A DNA stretch of 64,000 nucleotides, from the NCBI GenBank assembly GCA_022340585.1, contig JAJDNS010000014.1, forward strand, positions 1 to 64,000. Reading direction: 5' to 3'. This document shows, piece after piece, positions 24,421 to 34,136 of this stretch. Within the stretch, counting starts at the first letter, position 1. The number at the start of each line of letters is the position of its first letter. The notes beneath the pieces are model-generated. The model saw nothing but the letters and a program-made list of their open reading frames with translations. It was not told where the DNA came from and made no database searches. The DNA is from Acidobacteriota bacterium. Its GTDB lineage: Bacteria > Acidobacteriota > Vicinamibacteria > Fen-336. The position numbers and the translations under genes were made by a program.

Positions 24421-25116
24421 CTATTCTCCCAGACCCAGGACGTCCCGCATGGTGAACCATCCCTTCCGCCCCTTCACCCAGCGCGCCGCTTCCAGGGCCC
24501 CGTGGGCGAACGTCGCCCGGTCCCGCACCGCGTGGGTCAGGGTCAGGCTCTCGGCGGGACCGTCGAATCCCACGGAGTGGGTCCCCGGGACCCAGCCCGC
24601 GCGCGTGGACGAGACGTCGACGGCGAGGCCGTAGCCCGCGGCTTCGAGGGCGCGCTTCAGCATCAGCGCGGTGCCCGAGGGCGAGTCGACCTTGGCCTTG
24701 TGGTGCGCCTCGTGGATCCAGGCCCCGTAGGCCTCCTTGTCGGCGAGGAGCCGGCCCATGGTCCCGACCAGCGCGCTCATCAGGTTGGCGCCGAGGGAGA
24801 AGTTGGCCGCGACCACCGCCCCCACGCCGCCGCCCTCCACCGCTCCCCGGACCTCGGCCTCGCGCTCCTGCCAGCCGGTCGTGCCGACGACGAGATTGAC
24901 CCCGGCCTCGGCCAGGCGCGGCACCGTAGCCAGCGTCGCCTCGGCGGTCGAGAAGTCGACGGCGACGTCCACCTCCCGGCACCTCTCGAGGGTCACCCCG
25001 CTGCCGTCGGGGTTCTGCTCGATCTCGAGGATCCCGGCCACCTCGAAGCCGTAGTCCGGCGCCAACCTCTCGACCAGCTGTCCCACCCTGCCGTGACCGA
25101 CGATGAGCAGTCGCAT
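24421..25116 (-). CDS. dapB: 4-hydroxy-tetrahydrodipicolinate reductase
   Basis: A 231-aa NAD(P)H-dependent reductase of the DAP pathway, slightly shorter than the usual 240-270 aa. The Rossmann motif VGHGRVGQLV is degenerate compared with the family GxxGxMG. The AVDFSTAEAT loop, GTTGW, the catalytic HHKAKVDSPSGTA block near residue 140, and the C-terminal RAxFAHGALEAARWV segment are all typical. The shorter N-terminal domain (loss of a strand around residues 35-60) resembles the compact DapB forms of some thermophiles and Bacteroidota. It starts 9 bp after lysC. Confidence 0.88.
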   Translation of the reverse strand: MRLLIVGHGRVGQLVERLAPDYGFEVAGILEIEQNPDGSGVTLERCREVDVAVDFSTAEATLATVPRLAEAGVNLVVGTTGWQEREAEVRGAVEGGGVGAVVAANFSLGANLMSALVGTMGRLLADKEAYGAWIHEAHHKAKVDSPSGTALMLKRALEAAGYGLAVDVSSTRAGWVPGTHSVGFDGPAESLTLTHAVRDRATFAHGALEAARWVKGRKGWFTMRDVLGLGE

Positions 25117-25125
25117 GGCCCCTCC

Positions 25126-26499
25126 TCAGGCGCTGGCTGGGGTTGAGTCCCCGGTCTCGAAGAAGCGTCGGTGGAGCCGCTCCATTGCGCTCGCCGTGTC
25201 ACCGTCGCGCACCACCGCGGTGATGTTCTGCCGGGAGCCCCCCTGGGAGACCATCACCAGGGGCAGGCCCTCCAGGGCCCCGAGCATCCGCGTGGCCAGG
25301 GACGGGTCCCGGCGCAGCCCGTCGCCCACCGCACACACGATGGCCATCCCGTCCTCGCTCGAGACCTCCGAGAATTCCGAGAGGTCGGCCACGATGGCGT
25401 CGAGGGCACGGCGGTCGTCGATGGTCACCGACACGCTGACCTCGGAGGTCGTCACCACGTCGATCGACGTCCGGTAGCGCTCGAAAACCTCGAAGACCCG
25501 CCTCAGGAAGCCGTAGGCCTCCAGCATACGGGTGGAGGCAATGTCGAGGCGCGTCTGGCCCCGCTTGCAGGCGATGGCCGTGGGGCCGGCCACCCCCGGG
25601 GCCGGAGACCGGGTGATGCGGGTCCCCGGCGCCTCGGGCCGGTGGGAGTTCAGGATGCGCACCGGAATGTCGCGACGCACCGCGGGGAGGATCGTGCTGG
25701 GATGGAGCACCTTGGCCCCGAAGTAGGCGAGCTCGGCCGCCTCGTCGAAGGAGAGGTGGGGCACCACCCGGGTGCCCGGAACCATCCGGGGGTCGGCGGT
25801 CAGCATGCCGTCCACATCGGTCCAGATCTGGATCTCCTCGGCCCCGAGACCGGCCCCGAAGAGGGCGGCCGAGTAGTCCGACCCTCCCCGGCCCAGGGTC
25901 GTGGTGAGGCCGGCGGTGCTCGCGCCGACGAAGCCGCCGAGCACCGGCACGATGTCCTGGTCGAGCAGCGGCTTCACCTTCTCGAGCAGGCGCGCGTCGG
26001 TGGCCTCGAGATCGGGCTGCGCGCTGCCGTGCTCGCCGTTGGTCACGAGCACGGTGCGGGGGTCGACGGCGCGGGAGGGGATCCCCGCGTCCTCGAGGGC
26101 AGCGGCAACGATCCGGCTGCTGGTGAGCTCTCCGAACGAGACGATGGTGTCTCGAGAGCGGGGGGACACCTCCTCGACCACGGCCAGGGCGTGCACGATG
26201 GCCTCGAGCTCGTCGAAGCGGTCATCGAACTCGGCCAGGAGCGCCGCCTTCTGCTCCGGGTCTCGGACGAGGGGCGCCATCTCCTCGTGGCGCCGTCGGA
26301 GCCCACGGACCGCATCCTGGGCCGCCGTCCCCTCGCCGCTCTCGACCTGGCCGGCGATGTCGAGCAGTCCGTCGGTGACGCCGGCCAGGGCCGACACCAC
26401 CACCACCCGGGGCCGCTTCTCCCGCCCCACGATCTCCACCACGCGGCGCACCGCGTCCACGTCCCGGACCGAGGTTCCTCCGAACTTCATCACGACCAT
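25126..26499 (-). CDS. lysC: aspartate kinase (monofunctional, ACT-containing)
   Basis: A 457-aa kinase that phosphorylates aspartate, the first step to lysine, DAP, threonine and methionine. N-terminal VMKFGGTSV is the nucleotide/aspartate-binding motif, followed by VVVVSALAGVTD. The catalytic domain contains TLGRGGSDYSAALFG near residue 240. Two ACT domains follow from about residue 310 and would bind the feedback inhibitor. The ATG at 26499 follows GGAAG at about 7 nt; a GTG at 26526 would add nine basic residues. It heads the dap operon and is preceded by a structured leader. Confidence 0.92.
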   Translation of the reverse strand: MVVMKFGGTSVRDVDAVRRVVEIVGREKRPRVVVVSALAGVTDGLLDIAGQVESGEGTAAQDAVRGLRRRHEEMAPLVRDPEQKAALLAEFDDRFDELEAIVHALAVVEEVSPRSRDTIVSFGELTSSRIVAAALEDAGIPSRAVDPRTVLVTNGEHGSAQPDLEATDARLLEKVKPLLDQDIVPVLGGFVGASTAGLTTTLGRGGSDYSAALFGAGLGAEEIQIWTDVDGMLTADPRMVPGTRVVPHLSFDEAAELAYFGAKVLHPSTILPAVRRDIPVRILNSHRPEAPGTRITRSPAPGVAGPTAIACKRGQTRLDIASTRMLEAYGFLRRVFEVFERYRTSIDVVTTSEVSVSVTIDDRRALDAIVADLSEFSEVSSEDGMAIVCAVGDGLRRDPSLATRMLGALEGLPLVMVSQGGSRQNITAVVRDGDTASAMERLHRRFFETGDSTPASA

Positions 26500-26798
26500 C
26501 GCGCGCTTCCTTTCCTTCTTGCTCACCCTCGCCCTCCCGCGCTCCCCCTGGCCGTCGCTCCGGGTCGACTCAACGCACGAAACCCGCCGGCGGCTCCGGG
26601 GCCGCGTCGGCGGGTCGTGGTGGCCGTTGCTGCTCTGGCTGAGACCTTCAGGTGCTCGAGGCCGCCCCGCCGACGAGGGGCACGCGCTTTCGAGAAGCCC
26701 GCTTTCGGTTGGCGGTGTGGCTCGGAACCTGAGGCATCGTGGAGCGGAGTATAGGGTCGCCCTCGTCGAGGGTCAAACCCGGCCCGTGGACGGAGGCG
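26500..26798 (-). promoter_or_regulatory. structured leader of the lysC-dap operon
   Basis: About 300 bp with several potential stems on the minus strand. CCG AAAG CGG and GCCCC...GGGGC lie in the upstream part. Near lysC there is a strong GC-rich hairpin at 26583-26614, listed separately. A 29-codon ATG frame in the middle ends at TGA and encodes several Arg and two Lys; it could be a leader peptide, but codon enrichment is weak. I found no match to the lysine riboswitch core. The leader probably controls the operon by attenuation. Confidence 0.4.
26583..26614 (-). terminator. attenuator-like hairpin upstream of lysC
   Basis: On the minus strand CCCGCCG and CGGCGGG (7 bp), then GCGGC and GCCGC (5 bp) after a 2-nt bulge, enclose a 6-nt loop. 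TTTCGT follows. The hairpin ends 84 nt upstream of the lysC ATG, the usual position of a leader terminator. The short T-run makes intrinsic termination only moderately convincing. Confidence 0.5.
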
Positions 26799-27269
26799 TC
26801 AGGTCCACGCGCCGAGGCGGCGCCGAATCTCCACCACCTGCCCCAGGTGATACGCGTTGTGGTCGGCCACGAGGAGCACCTCGCGCAGGTAGCTCCGTCC
26901 TGCGCCGTGGGGGATCTCGGCCGTGAGGTCGCGCTCGGGGTCCGAGACCAGGGCCCTCACCTCCTCCAGGTCCCGGCCGAAGGCCTCGAGTGACGCCCGC
27001 CACTGCTCCTCGGTGGGGGTCTCGATCGTCGGCCAGTACCCCTCGGGAAACTTCGGTGACGTCCAGCCGGGATCGAGGGTGTACCGCAGGATGTCCTCCT
27101 GGGCGATCCGCAGGTGCTCGAGGAGCTGCCAGATCGTGCGGCCTTCACCGCCCGAGCGGTGGGCCCGGTGCTCCGATCGCACGCCGGCGAACGCCGCGTC
27201 CGGCCCGACGTGGGCGCTGCCGCCGCCGAGGAGCTCGAGCAGGTCTCGTCGCAGCCGCGAGTCGTCCAT
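26799..27269 (-). CDS. DinB-family four-helix protein
   Basis: 156 aa. The helical pattern and histidines in IWQLLEHLRIAQEDIL near residue 50 and VADHNAYHLGQVVEIRR near the C-terminus match the three-His metal site of the DinB/YfiT superfamily. Members include thiol-dependent transferases (bacillithiol or mycothiol S-transferases) and many of unknown role; the substrate is not predictable here. GGAGG precedes the ATG at 27269. The gene lies directly upstream of the lysC leader and is probably independent of the operon. Confidence 0.7.
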   Translation of the reverse strand: MDDSRLRRDLLELLGGGSAHVGPDAAFAGVRSEHRAHRSGGEGRTIWQLLEHLRIAQEDILRYTLDPGWTSPKFPEGYWPTIETPTEEQWRASLEAFGRDLEEVRALVSDPERDLTAEIPHGAGRSYLREVLLVADHNAYHLGQVVEIRRRLGAWT

Positions 27270-27348
27270 GGGTGCCTCCTCCGCTGGTGACGCTACCGGA
27301 TCTCCGGGGGGCGTCGATGGGGATCGCTCGACGTCTTGAGACACGGAA

Positions 27349-27388
27349 GGCTCGTCGAGGAGAAGCGGGCGCCCCTTCCCGACGAGCC
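27349..27388 (-). terminator. probable terminator after the small secreted protein gene
   Basis: GGCTCGTCG (27349-27357) and CGACGAGCC (27380-27388) form a perfect 9-bp stem 12 bp beyond the stop at 27400. The 22-nt loop holds a further GGGCGCCC palindrome. On the minus strand TTCC follows, a weak U-tract. Confidence 0.5.
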
Positions 27389-27399
27389 CTCGAACGCGG

Positions 27400-27768
27400 C
27401 TACGGCTGGCGCTTCGCGGTGAGCTCTCCGGAGGCGGCGGCGCCGGTGTAGGTGCCTTCCATCGTGTCGCCGTCGACCTTCAGCTCCACCTCGTAGGGGG
27501 CCCCGTCGTACATCACGGTCATGGTGAGGACGTCGCCTTCCAGCTTCTCGTCTTCGATGCGGCGCTCCGTGCCACCGATGTCCATCGTGGCCTCGAGCAC
27601 GCCCTCCTTCTCGGTGATCGTGAGCAGGGCGGGCAGGTCACCATCGGGGGTGACGGCGACCGCGTCCCAGGTGCCCACGACCTCGGCCGCGCCGGCGACG
27701 GCCAGCGGGGCGACGAGAGCGCAGGCGGCAAGCAGGATCAGGAATGTGCGTACGGAATGGATCTTCAT
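27400..27768 (-). CDS. small secreted protein of unknown function
   Basis: 122 aa with a signal peptide (MKIHSVRTFLILLAACALVA, cleavage near AGAA-EV). The mature 95 residues form an all-beta pattern with GTWDAVAVTPDGDLPALLTI and TMEGTYTG, similar to small periplasmic lipocalin- or DUF-type beta-barrels common in Acidobacteriota. There are no cysteines in the mature part. AAGGAA lies about 10 nt before the ATG. It is followed by a hairpin and appears monocistronic. Confidence 0.6.
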   Translation of the reverse strand: MKIHSVRTFLILLAACALVAPLAVAGAAEVVGTWDAVAVTPDGDLPALLTITEKEGVLEATMDIGGTERRIEDEKLEGDVLTMTVMYDGAPYEVELKVDGDTMEGTYTGAAASGELTAKRQP

Positions 27769-27886
27769 GTATTCGAGTTTCCTTGCGTTCAATAGAGCGT
27801 CACCATCGGCTGATGCTGCACCGATGCGGCGCCGGGCGAGACCTGCTCGCCAGGCGACCACCGGTCCATTCTGCCACGCCAAGGGC

Positions 27887-29854
<1,968 letters not shown>

Positions 29855-29863
29855 GTGAGGGCC

Positions 29864-29869
29864 ATTGTA
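29864..29869 (-). promoter_or_regulatory. -10 element of recQ, probably leaderless
   Basis: On the minus strand TACAAT (five of six matches to TATAAT) ends 9 nt before the recQ ATG, with no ribosome-binding site between. The transcript would begin at or within a few nt of the start codon. No good -35 is seen. Confidence 0.5.
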
Positions 29870-29918
29870 CGAACAGGGCCGGACAGGGGAGGTCCGGTAG
29901 CGGCAAGGAATCCGGCCC

Positions 29919-30635
29919 TCAGGGCAGGAGGGCGCGGAGCCAGCGGGCCCAGAGGGGGGCGAGGGTGGCCTGGAGGACCCAGCCCGCCGCGATGCCACTC
30001 AGGGCGCCGACGTAGTAGGGGGCCCGGCCGATGACGCTGAGGTTCTCCCGCGCCGAGGCGGAGAGGCGAGAGAGGAGGGGCTCGGCCAGGACCACCCCGA
30101 GGATGGAGAAGGCGGCCATGCGCGAGATGGTCCAGGGTTGCCACCCCAGGAGGGCCACTCCCCAGAGGGGAGTCCCTGCCCTCAGGAGCTCAGCCACGTA
30201 GAACGACATGTAGTTGAGCATCACCGCGCCCATGGCGATGGACAGGGCGCTCGCGGTGGCGAGGCTCAGGGCCGCGAAGACCGCGAGCTGCAGGAGCTGT
30301 CGGGGCAGGAAGAGGCTGAGGCTGCCCTCGGGCCCACCGCCGGTCCGGATCCAATCGAACATCCGCGTCTGGTAGTCCGGGCCGCCCAGGATCAGGCCTC
30401 CCGTCTCGCCCGGCCACACGGCCAGACACGTGGTCCCCGTGATCGCCAGGGCCGCGGTCCACCAGATCGCCGTCCGCACCGCGCCGCCGCGCTCACCCTT
30501 GCGCAGCCGGTGCACCAGGACGACGTAGACCGGGAGGGCGTTCAGCACCGGCAGGAGCCACGCCTGTCCGAGGGCGAGGCCAAGGGGAAACGACACCATG
30601 GTCGTGAGGATGAGGACGATGATGTCGTTTCTCAT
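29919..30635 (-). CDS. multi-pass membrane protein of unknown function, partner of the NuoF-like gene
   Basis: 238 aa with about six hydrophobic segments, including MRNDIIVLILTTMVSFPLGLA at the start and IAAGWVLQATLAPLW near the end. A cytoplasmic loop holds GPDYQTRMFDWIRTGGG. I cannot assign a family. The ATG at 30635 overlaps the stop of the NuoF-like gene (ATGA), so the two proteins are likely made together and may form a membrane-anchored NAD(P)H-oxidising unit. Confidence 0.6.
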   Translation of the reverse strand: MRNDIIVLILTTMVSFPLGLALGQAWLLPVLNALPVYVVLVHRLRKGERGGAVRTAIWWTAALAITGTTCLAVWPGETGGLILGGPDYQTRMFDWIRTGGGPEGSLSLFLPRQLLQLAVFAALSLATASALSIAMGAVMLNYMSFYVAELLRAGTPLWGVALLGWQPWTISRMAAFSILGVVLAEPLLSRLSASARENLSVIGRAPYYVGALSGIAAGWVLQATLAPLWARWLRALLP

Positions 30636-31828
30636 TGGAGCTGCTCCTCGACCGCCTTCTCGAGGGTCACTCGCTCGGGCGATCCGGGGGCGAACGGGTC
30701 GGGGTGCCGCCGGTCCGGGTCCGGACAGCGCCCCTCGCGCACGTGGACGTCGATCGCGCTGGAGTAGCGCCGGGCGAGGCCGGTGGCGACGGTGGCGGCC
30801 GAGCCACAGTGGGCGCAGTAGCCGTGACGGGACATGAAGCCGGCGACATCGGTGAGGTCGTGCAGATCGCGGGGACGGGCCCCGCCGCTCTCCAGTCCCC
30901 GGAAGATCCGGGCGAGGCTGGTGGTGCCCACCGCGCAGGGCGGGCACTGCCCGCAGTTCTCGCGTTCGAAGAACGCCGTCACCGACGCGGCGACCGCCAG
31001 GGGGCAGGCGGAAGCGCCGACGACGAGCAGCGCCGCGGCGCCGAGCGCGCTGCCGGCGTCGCGCAGAGCCTCCGGGTCGAGCGGGGTGTGGAGATCGGCC
31101 GGTCCCAGGGGCGGGCCCGCCGGGCCCCCGGGAAAGACCAGGCCGACTCCGTCCGGGGCGCCCCCGCCCTGGTTCTCGATGAGGTGGGAGAGGGGCGTGC
31201 CCAGGGGCACCTCGTAGACACCGGGCCGTCGGACGTCTCCCCAGAGGGTCACGAAGGTGGTCTCGGACGCCCGGAAGCCCTCCGGATCGTCCACCGCCGC
31301 CGGAACCCGGGCCAGCGTCTCGACGTTTTGCACCAACGTGGGACGTCCCCCGAGCCCCACCGCGGGGGGCAGCGGCGGCTTCGGGCGGGGCCACGCCCGG
31401 CGCCCCTCCAGAGACTCGAGCAGGGCCGTCTCCTCGCCGGCGATGTAGCTGTCGTCCCCGCGGTGGAGCGTCACCTCGAGACCGTCGCGCTCCGTCGAGC
31501 GGAGGGCACCCGCGAGGGCGGTGGCGGGGCCGTCGAACGAGCTCTTGAGGAACACAATGGCCTCGCGGGCTCCGACCGCCCGGGCGGCGAGGCTCAGCCC
31601 GCGCACCACGTCGTCGGCTCGCCGCGTCATGACGTAGCGGTCCTTGAACGAGCCCGGCTCTCCCTCGGCGCCGTTGGCGACGACGACCGCGTCGCCTTCC
31701 TCGACGCGCACCGCCTTCCACTTGCGCGCGGCGGGGAACCAGCCCCCTCCCCGGCCCCGCAGTCCCGACAGCTGGAGCCGGTCGACGAGATCGCTGGGGG
31801 ACGGGGGAGGCGGGACACTCGAGGTCAA
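30632..31828 (-). CDS. orphan NuoF-like NADH-binding flavoprotein
   Basis: 398 aa resembling the 51-kDa NADH dehydrogenase subunit. FMN-binding region: LRGRGGGWFPAARKW near residue 23 and NGAEGEPGSFKDRYV near 52. NADH-binding loop: GEETALLESLEGRRAWPRPKPPLPP region near 132-156. An SLBB segment follows. The N3-type cluster motif is ENCGQCPPCAVGTT near 293, with a distal Cys pair in GYCAHCG. It has no NuoE or NuoG neighbour; instead a membrane protein gene overlaps it. The start is a TTG with GGAG 11 nt upstream and is uncertain. It may be a soluble diaphorase module for a nonstandard membrane oxidoreductase. Confidence 0.75.
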   Translation of the reverse strand: MTSSVPPPPSPSDLVDRLQLSGLRGRGGGWFPAARKWKAVRVEEGDAVVVANGAEGEPGSFKDRYVMTRRADDVVRGLSLAARAVGAREAIVFLKSSFDGPATALAGALRSTERDGLEVTLHRGDDSYIAGEETALLESLEGRRAWPRPKPPLPPAVGLGGRPTLVQNVETLARVPAAVDDPEGFRASETTFVTLWGDVRRPGVYEVPLGTPLSHLIENQGGGAPDGVGLVFPGGPAGPPLGPADLHTPLDPEALRDAGSALGAAALLVVGASACPLAVAASVTAFFERENCGQCPPCAVGTTSLARIFRGLESGGARPRDLHDLTDVAGFMSRHGYCAHCGSAATVATGLARRYSSAIDVHVREGRCPDPDRRHPDPFAPGSPERVTLEKAVEEQLQ

Positions 31829-31909
31829 TTTGGCAGAGGCTCCGAAAGGTCCTTCATTGTAATGGACTTAGAACCGGGCGCGAGCCGGAGTGCGGTCCTG
31901 GGGCGAATC

Positions 31910-31938
31910 TTCACAAATTAGTCCAGATGGTCTAGGAT
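31910..31938 (+). promoter_or_regulatory. promoter with palindromic operator upstream of the Fe-S carrier gene
   Basis: TTCACA (31910-31915) and TAGGAT (31933-31938) are spaced by 17 nt. Between them lies TAGTCC AGAT GGTCTA (31919-31934), an inverted repeat with one mismatch per arm. An operator inside the spacer suits a repressor. Because the gene encodes an Fe-S cluster carrier, an Rrf2/IscR-type regulator is a reasonable guess, not shown by sequence. Confidence 0.45.
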
Positions 31939-32016
31939 AAAGGGACTACCCGGTGGGCTCGGTCGTTCGGGTCGAGTCCTGGCGGTCATTTCACGGCAGA
32001 CAGGAGAGATGCGGGC

Positions 32017-32388
32017 ATGATCACGCTGACCACGAAGGCGGCCGACAAGGTCAAGGGGATTCTCGAGCAGGAGAAGGAGAACCTCCCCGAGGGCGGACTC
32101 CGGATCTACGTGCAGGGAGGCGGCTGCTCGGGCTTCCAGTACGGAATGGTCCTGGACGAGCTCAGCGAGGGCGACCAGGTCATCGAGGCCGAGGGGGTCA
32201 AGGTGTTCGTCGACCCGATGAGCCTGCGTCATCTCGAAGGCGCCGAGGTCGACTACAAGGAAGACCTCATGGGCGGCGGCTTCGCCATCAAGAACCCCAA
32301 CGCCCAGTCGACCTGTGGCTGCGGTCACTCGTTCACGCCTGGCGAGGGCGAGGCGGCTCCGGCGGGGGAGGGCGGGGCGAAGCACTGA
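32017..32388 (+). CDS. erpA: HesB/IscA/ErpA-type iron-sulfur cluster carrier
   Basis: 123 aa. A-type carriers accept [2Fe-2S] or [4Fe-4S] clusters from IscU or SufU and pass them to apoproteins. The three conserved cysteines are Cys37 (GGCSGFQYG), Cys100 and Cys102 (STCGCGHSF). A Gly/Ala/Glu-rich tail of about 18 residues follows. The many Fe-S proteins in this window (Apr, Qmo, Dsr) would need such a carrier. The choice between ErpA, IscA and SufA cannot be settled; the symbol is the closest functional match. AGGAGAG precedes the start. The LON-domain gene follows after 51 bp. Confidence 0.85.
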   Translation: MITLTTKAADKVKGILEQEKENLPEGGLRIYVQGGGCSGFQYGMVLDELSEGDQVIEAEGVKVFVDPMSLRHLEGAEVDYKEDLMGGGFAIKNPNAQSTCGCGHSFTPGEGEAAPAGEGGAKH

Positions 32389-32439
32389 CGAGTCCCCGCA
32401 CGTCCGCCGTGCAGTGCGAGGAGCAGGGGAGGGGCCAGC

Positions 32440-33069
32440 GTGGCTGAGAGCTCGTCCCTGCTCCTTCCTCTTTTCCCCCTCCCCGACACCGTCCTCTTCC
32501 CGGGAATGCCGCTGCCCCTGCACATCTTCGAGCCCCGCTACCGGAAGATGGTCGCGGATGCCCTCGCCAGCGATCGTTCCATCGGAATGTCGCTGCTCAA
32601 GCCGGGCTGGGAAGAGGAGTACGAAGGGCGTCCCCCGATCTACCCGGTCGGCTGCTCCGGGACGATCGACCAGCACGAACGCCTCGAGGACGGCCGCTAC
32701 AACATCGTCCTCCGGGCCCGGTCGCGCTTCCGCGTCCTGGAGGAGCACGGGGGAGAGCCCTACCGTCTGGCCACGGTCGCGACGCTCTCCGACCACCCCG
32801 GGGACGAGGCCGCCCTCGACCGCCTGCGCAAGCAGGTGCTGGCCACGATCGCGCAGGCCGCGGACGGGCCCAGGAGCCTGGTGCTCCAGGGCGAGCTGCC
32901 CCACGAGCTCCTCGTCAACGCCCTCTGCCAGAGCCTCGGCCTGAGCCCGGTCGAGAAGCAGTCGCTCCTCGATTGCGACACCCTCGAGGCCCGCTACGGG
33001 CGGCTTCTGGAGATCCTCGAGTTCCACGTCCTCGAGAGGTCCTCCGGAGGCGGCACGTCGCTGCACTAG
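32440..33069 (+). CDS. LON substrate-binding-domain protein
   Basis: A 209-aa protein made only of the N-terminal (PUA-like) domain of Lon protease. The diagnostic start LLPLFPLPDTVLFPGMPLPLHIFEPRYRKMV is present (quoted in part), followed by the GCSGTI and DGRYNIVLRARSRFRV strands and a helical C-terminus. There is no AAA or protease domain. Such stand-alone proteins probably bind unfolded protein or act as adaptors; function is not established. The GTG at 32440 follows GGGAGGGG at about 5 nt. Confidence 0.8.
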   Translation: MAESSSLLLPLFPLPDTVLFPGMPLPLHIFEPRYRKMVADALASDRSIGMSLLKPGWEEEYEGRPPIYPVGCSGTIDQHERLEDGRYNIVLRARSRFRVLEEHGGEPYRLATVATLSDHPGDEAALDRLRKQVLATIAQAADGPRSLVLQGELPHELLVNALCQSLGLSPVEKQSLLDCDTLEARYGRLLEILEFHVLERSSGGGTSLH

Positions 33070-33077
33070 GGACTCGA

Positions 33078-33140
33078 GGGGTCAGGTCTTGCGTTTTGCA
33101 TCAGCTCAGAGACCGCACGCAATACACAAGACCTGACCCC
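33078..33140. repeat. 63-bp palindromic element (REP/MITE-like)
   Basis: GGGGTCAGGTCTTG (33078-33091) and CAAGACCTGACCCC (33127-33140) are perfect 14-bp inverted arms. The inner sequence is also roughly complementary (TTGCGTTTTGC against TTGTGTATTGC). The element lies between two convergently unrelated genes, with no transposase. The arm sequence resembles ends that I associate with REP/RAYT-type elements in other phyla, but this is from memory. Confidence 0.7.
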
Positions 33141-33209
33141 ACTGCCCCGCCGACCTTTCGGGCCCGCCCTGCGTCCAAGGGGTGTCAACGGCAACGTGAA
33201 GGAGGTCTC

Positions 33210-34136
33210 ATGAAGCGTTCGGCGGCCCTGACGGCAGGCATCGGTGCCCTGCTGGTCTGCGGCTTCACTCTCGGCCCCGGTGGTGTGCGCGCCGGGGAGA
33301 AGGAAGTCGACGAGACGGACGACGGCAAGAGGATCGAGAAGCGAGTCGAGATCGTCCGGTTTGGCGGAGGGTCCTTCCTCGGGGTCGGCCTCGAGGAGGT
33401 CGACGACGGGACACGAGGGGCGAAGGTCCAGACCGTCGAGCCCGACAGCGCCGCGGAGAAGGCCGGCATCCAGGACGGCGACGTCATCACGCGCTTCGAC
33501 GGGGAGTCGGTCCGGAGCGTCCGGCAGCTGACCCGCCTCGTCCGCGAGACGCCCGCCGGTCGGTCGGTGGACGTCGAGGTGAGGCGCGGGGGAGCCACGA
33601 AGACGCTCACCGCGACTCTCGACGAGAGCCCCCACCGGATCCACCAGGGACTCCTCGGGGACGAGAACGTCTTCGTTCCCGACCTGGAGGATTTCGACGT
33701 CGAGGTCGACGTCCCTCACGGCCTTCCTCACGCCGTGGGTCCACAGGTGTTCCAATGGCACGGCGATGGCGACCACGACTTCACCATGGCCTGGAGCCCG
33801 CGACGTCCGCGGCTGGGTATCCGCTTCCTCGAGATCGAGGGTCAGCTCGCGGATTACTTCGGGCTCTCCGCCGACGAGGGCGTGCTCGTCTCCTCGGTGG
33901 GGGAGGACACTCCAGCGGCGGAGGCGGGCATCCGGGCCGGAGACGTCGTCCTCGAGGTGGACGGAAAGACGATCCACGACGCCGGAGACCTGATGAAGGC
34001 CGTGGGCGCCGCCGAAGCCGGCCGCTCGCTGTCGGTCCAGCTCCTTCGCGACGAGAAGCCGCTCGACGTCGAGGTGGTCCTGCCGGAGCCGGAGAAGCCG
34101 AACATCCGCCGGCACACGAAGGGCGTCAGTCTCTAG
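33210..34136 (+). CDS. secreted double-PDZ protein
   Basis: 308 aa. The signal peptide covers residues 1-28 (cleavage near VRAG-EK). PDZ domain 1, about 50-130, has FLGVGLEEVDDG and DSAAEKAGIQDGDVITRFDG. PDZ domain 2, about 205-290, has LGIRFLEIEGQLADYFG and DTPAAEAGIRAGDVVLEVDG. No protease domain is present, so it is not a DegP homologue but a periplasmic scaffold or adaptor. The acidic linker between the domains contains FQWHGDGDHDF. GGAGG precedes the ATG at 33210. Its stop overlaps the convergent EI24-type gene by 4 bp. Confidence 0.75.
   Translation: MKRSAALTAGIGALLVCGFTLGPGGVRAGEKEVDETDDGKRIEKRVEIVRFGGGSFLGVGLEEVDDGTRGAKVQTVEPDSAAEKAGIQDGDVITRFDGESVRSVRQLTRLVRETPAGRSVDVEVRRGGATKTLTATLDESPHRIHQGLLGDENVFVPDLEDFDVEVDVPHGLPHAVGPQVFQWHGDGDHDFTMAWSPRRPRLGIRFLEIEGQLADYFGLSADEGVLVSSVGEDTPAAEAGIRAGDVVLEVDGKTIHDAGDLMKAVGAAEAGRSLSVQLLRDEKPLDVEVVLPEPEKPNIRRHTKGVSL

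Noticed and set aside
26620-26790. Lysine riboswitch ahead of lysC
   Set aside because: Stems exist, but the conserved L-box core sequences are not recognisable; left as an undefined leader.
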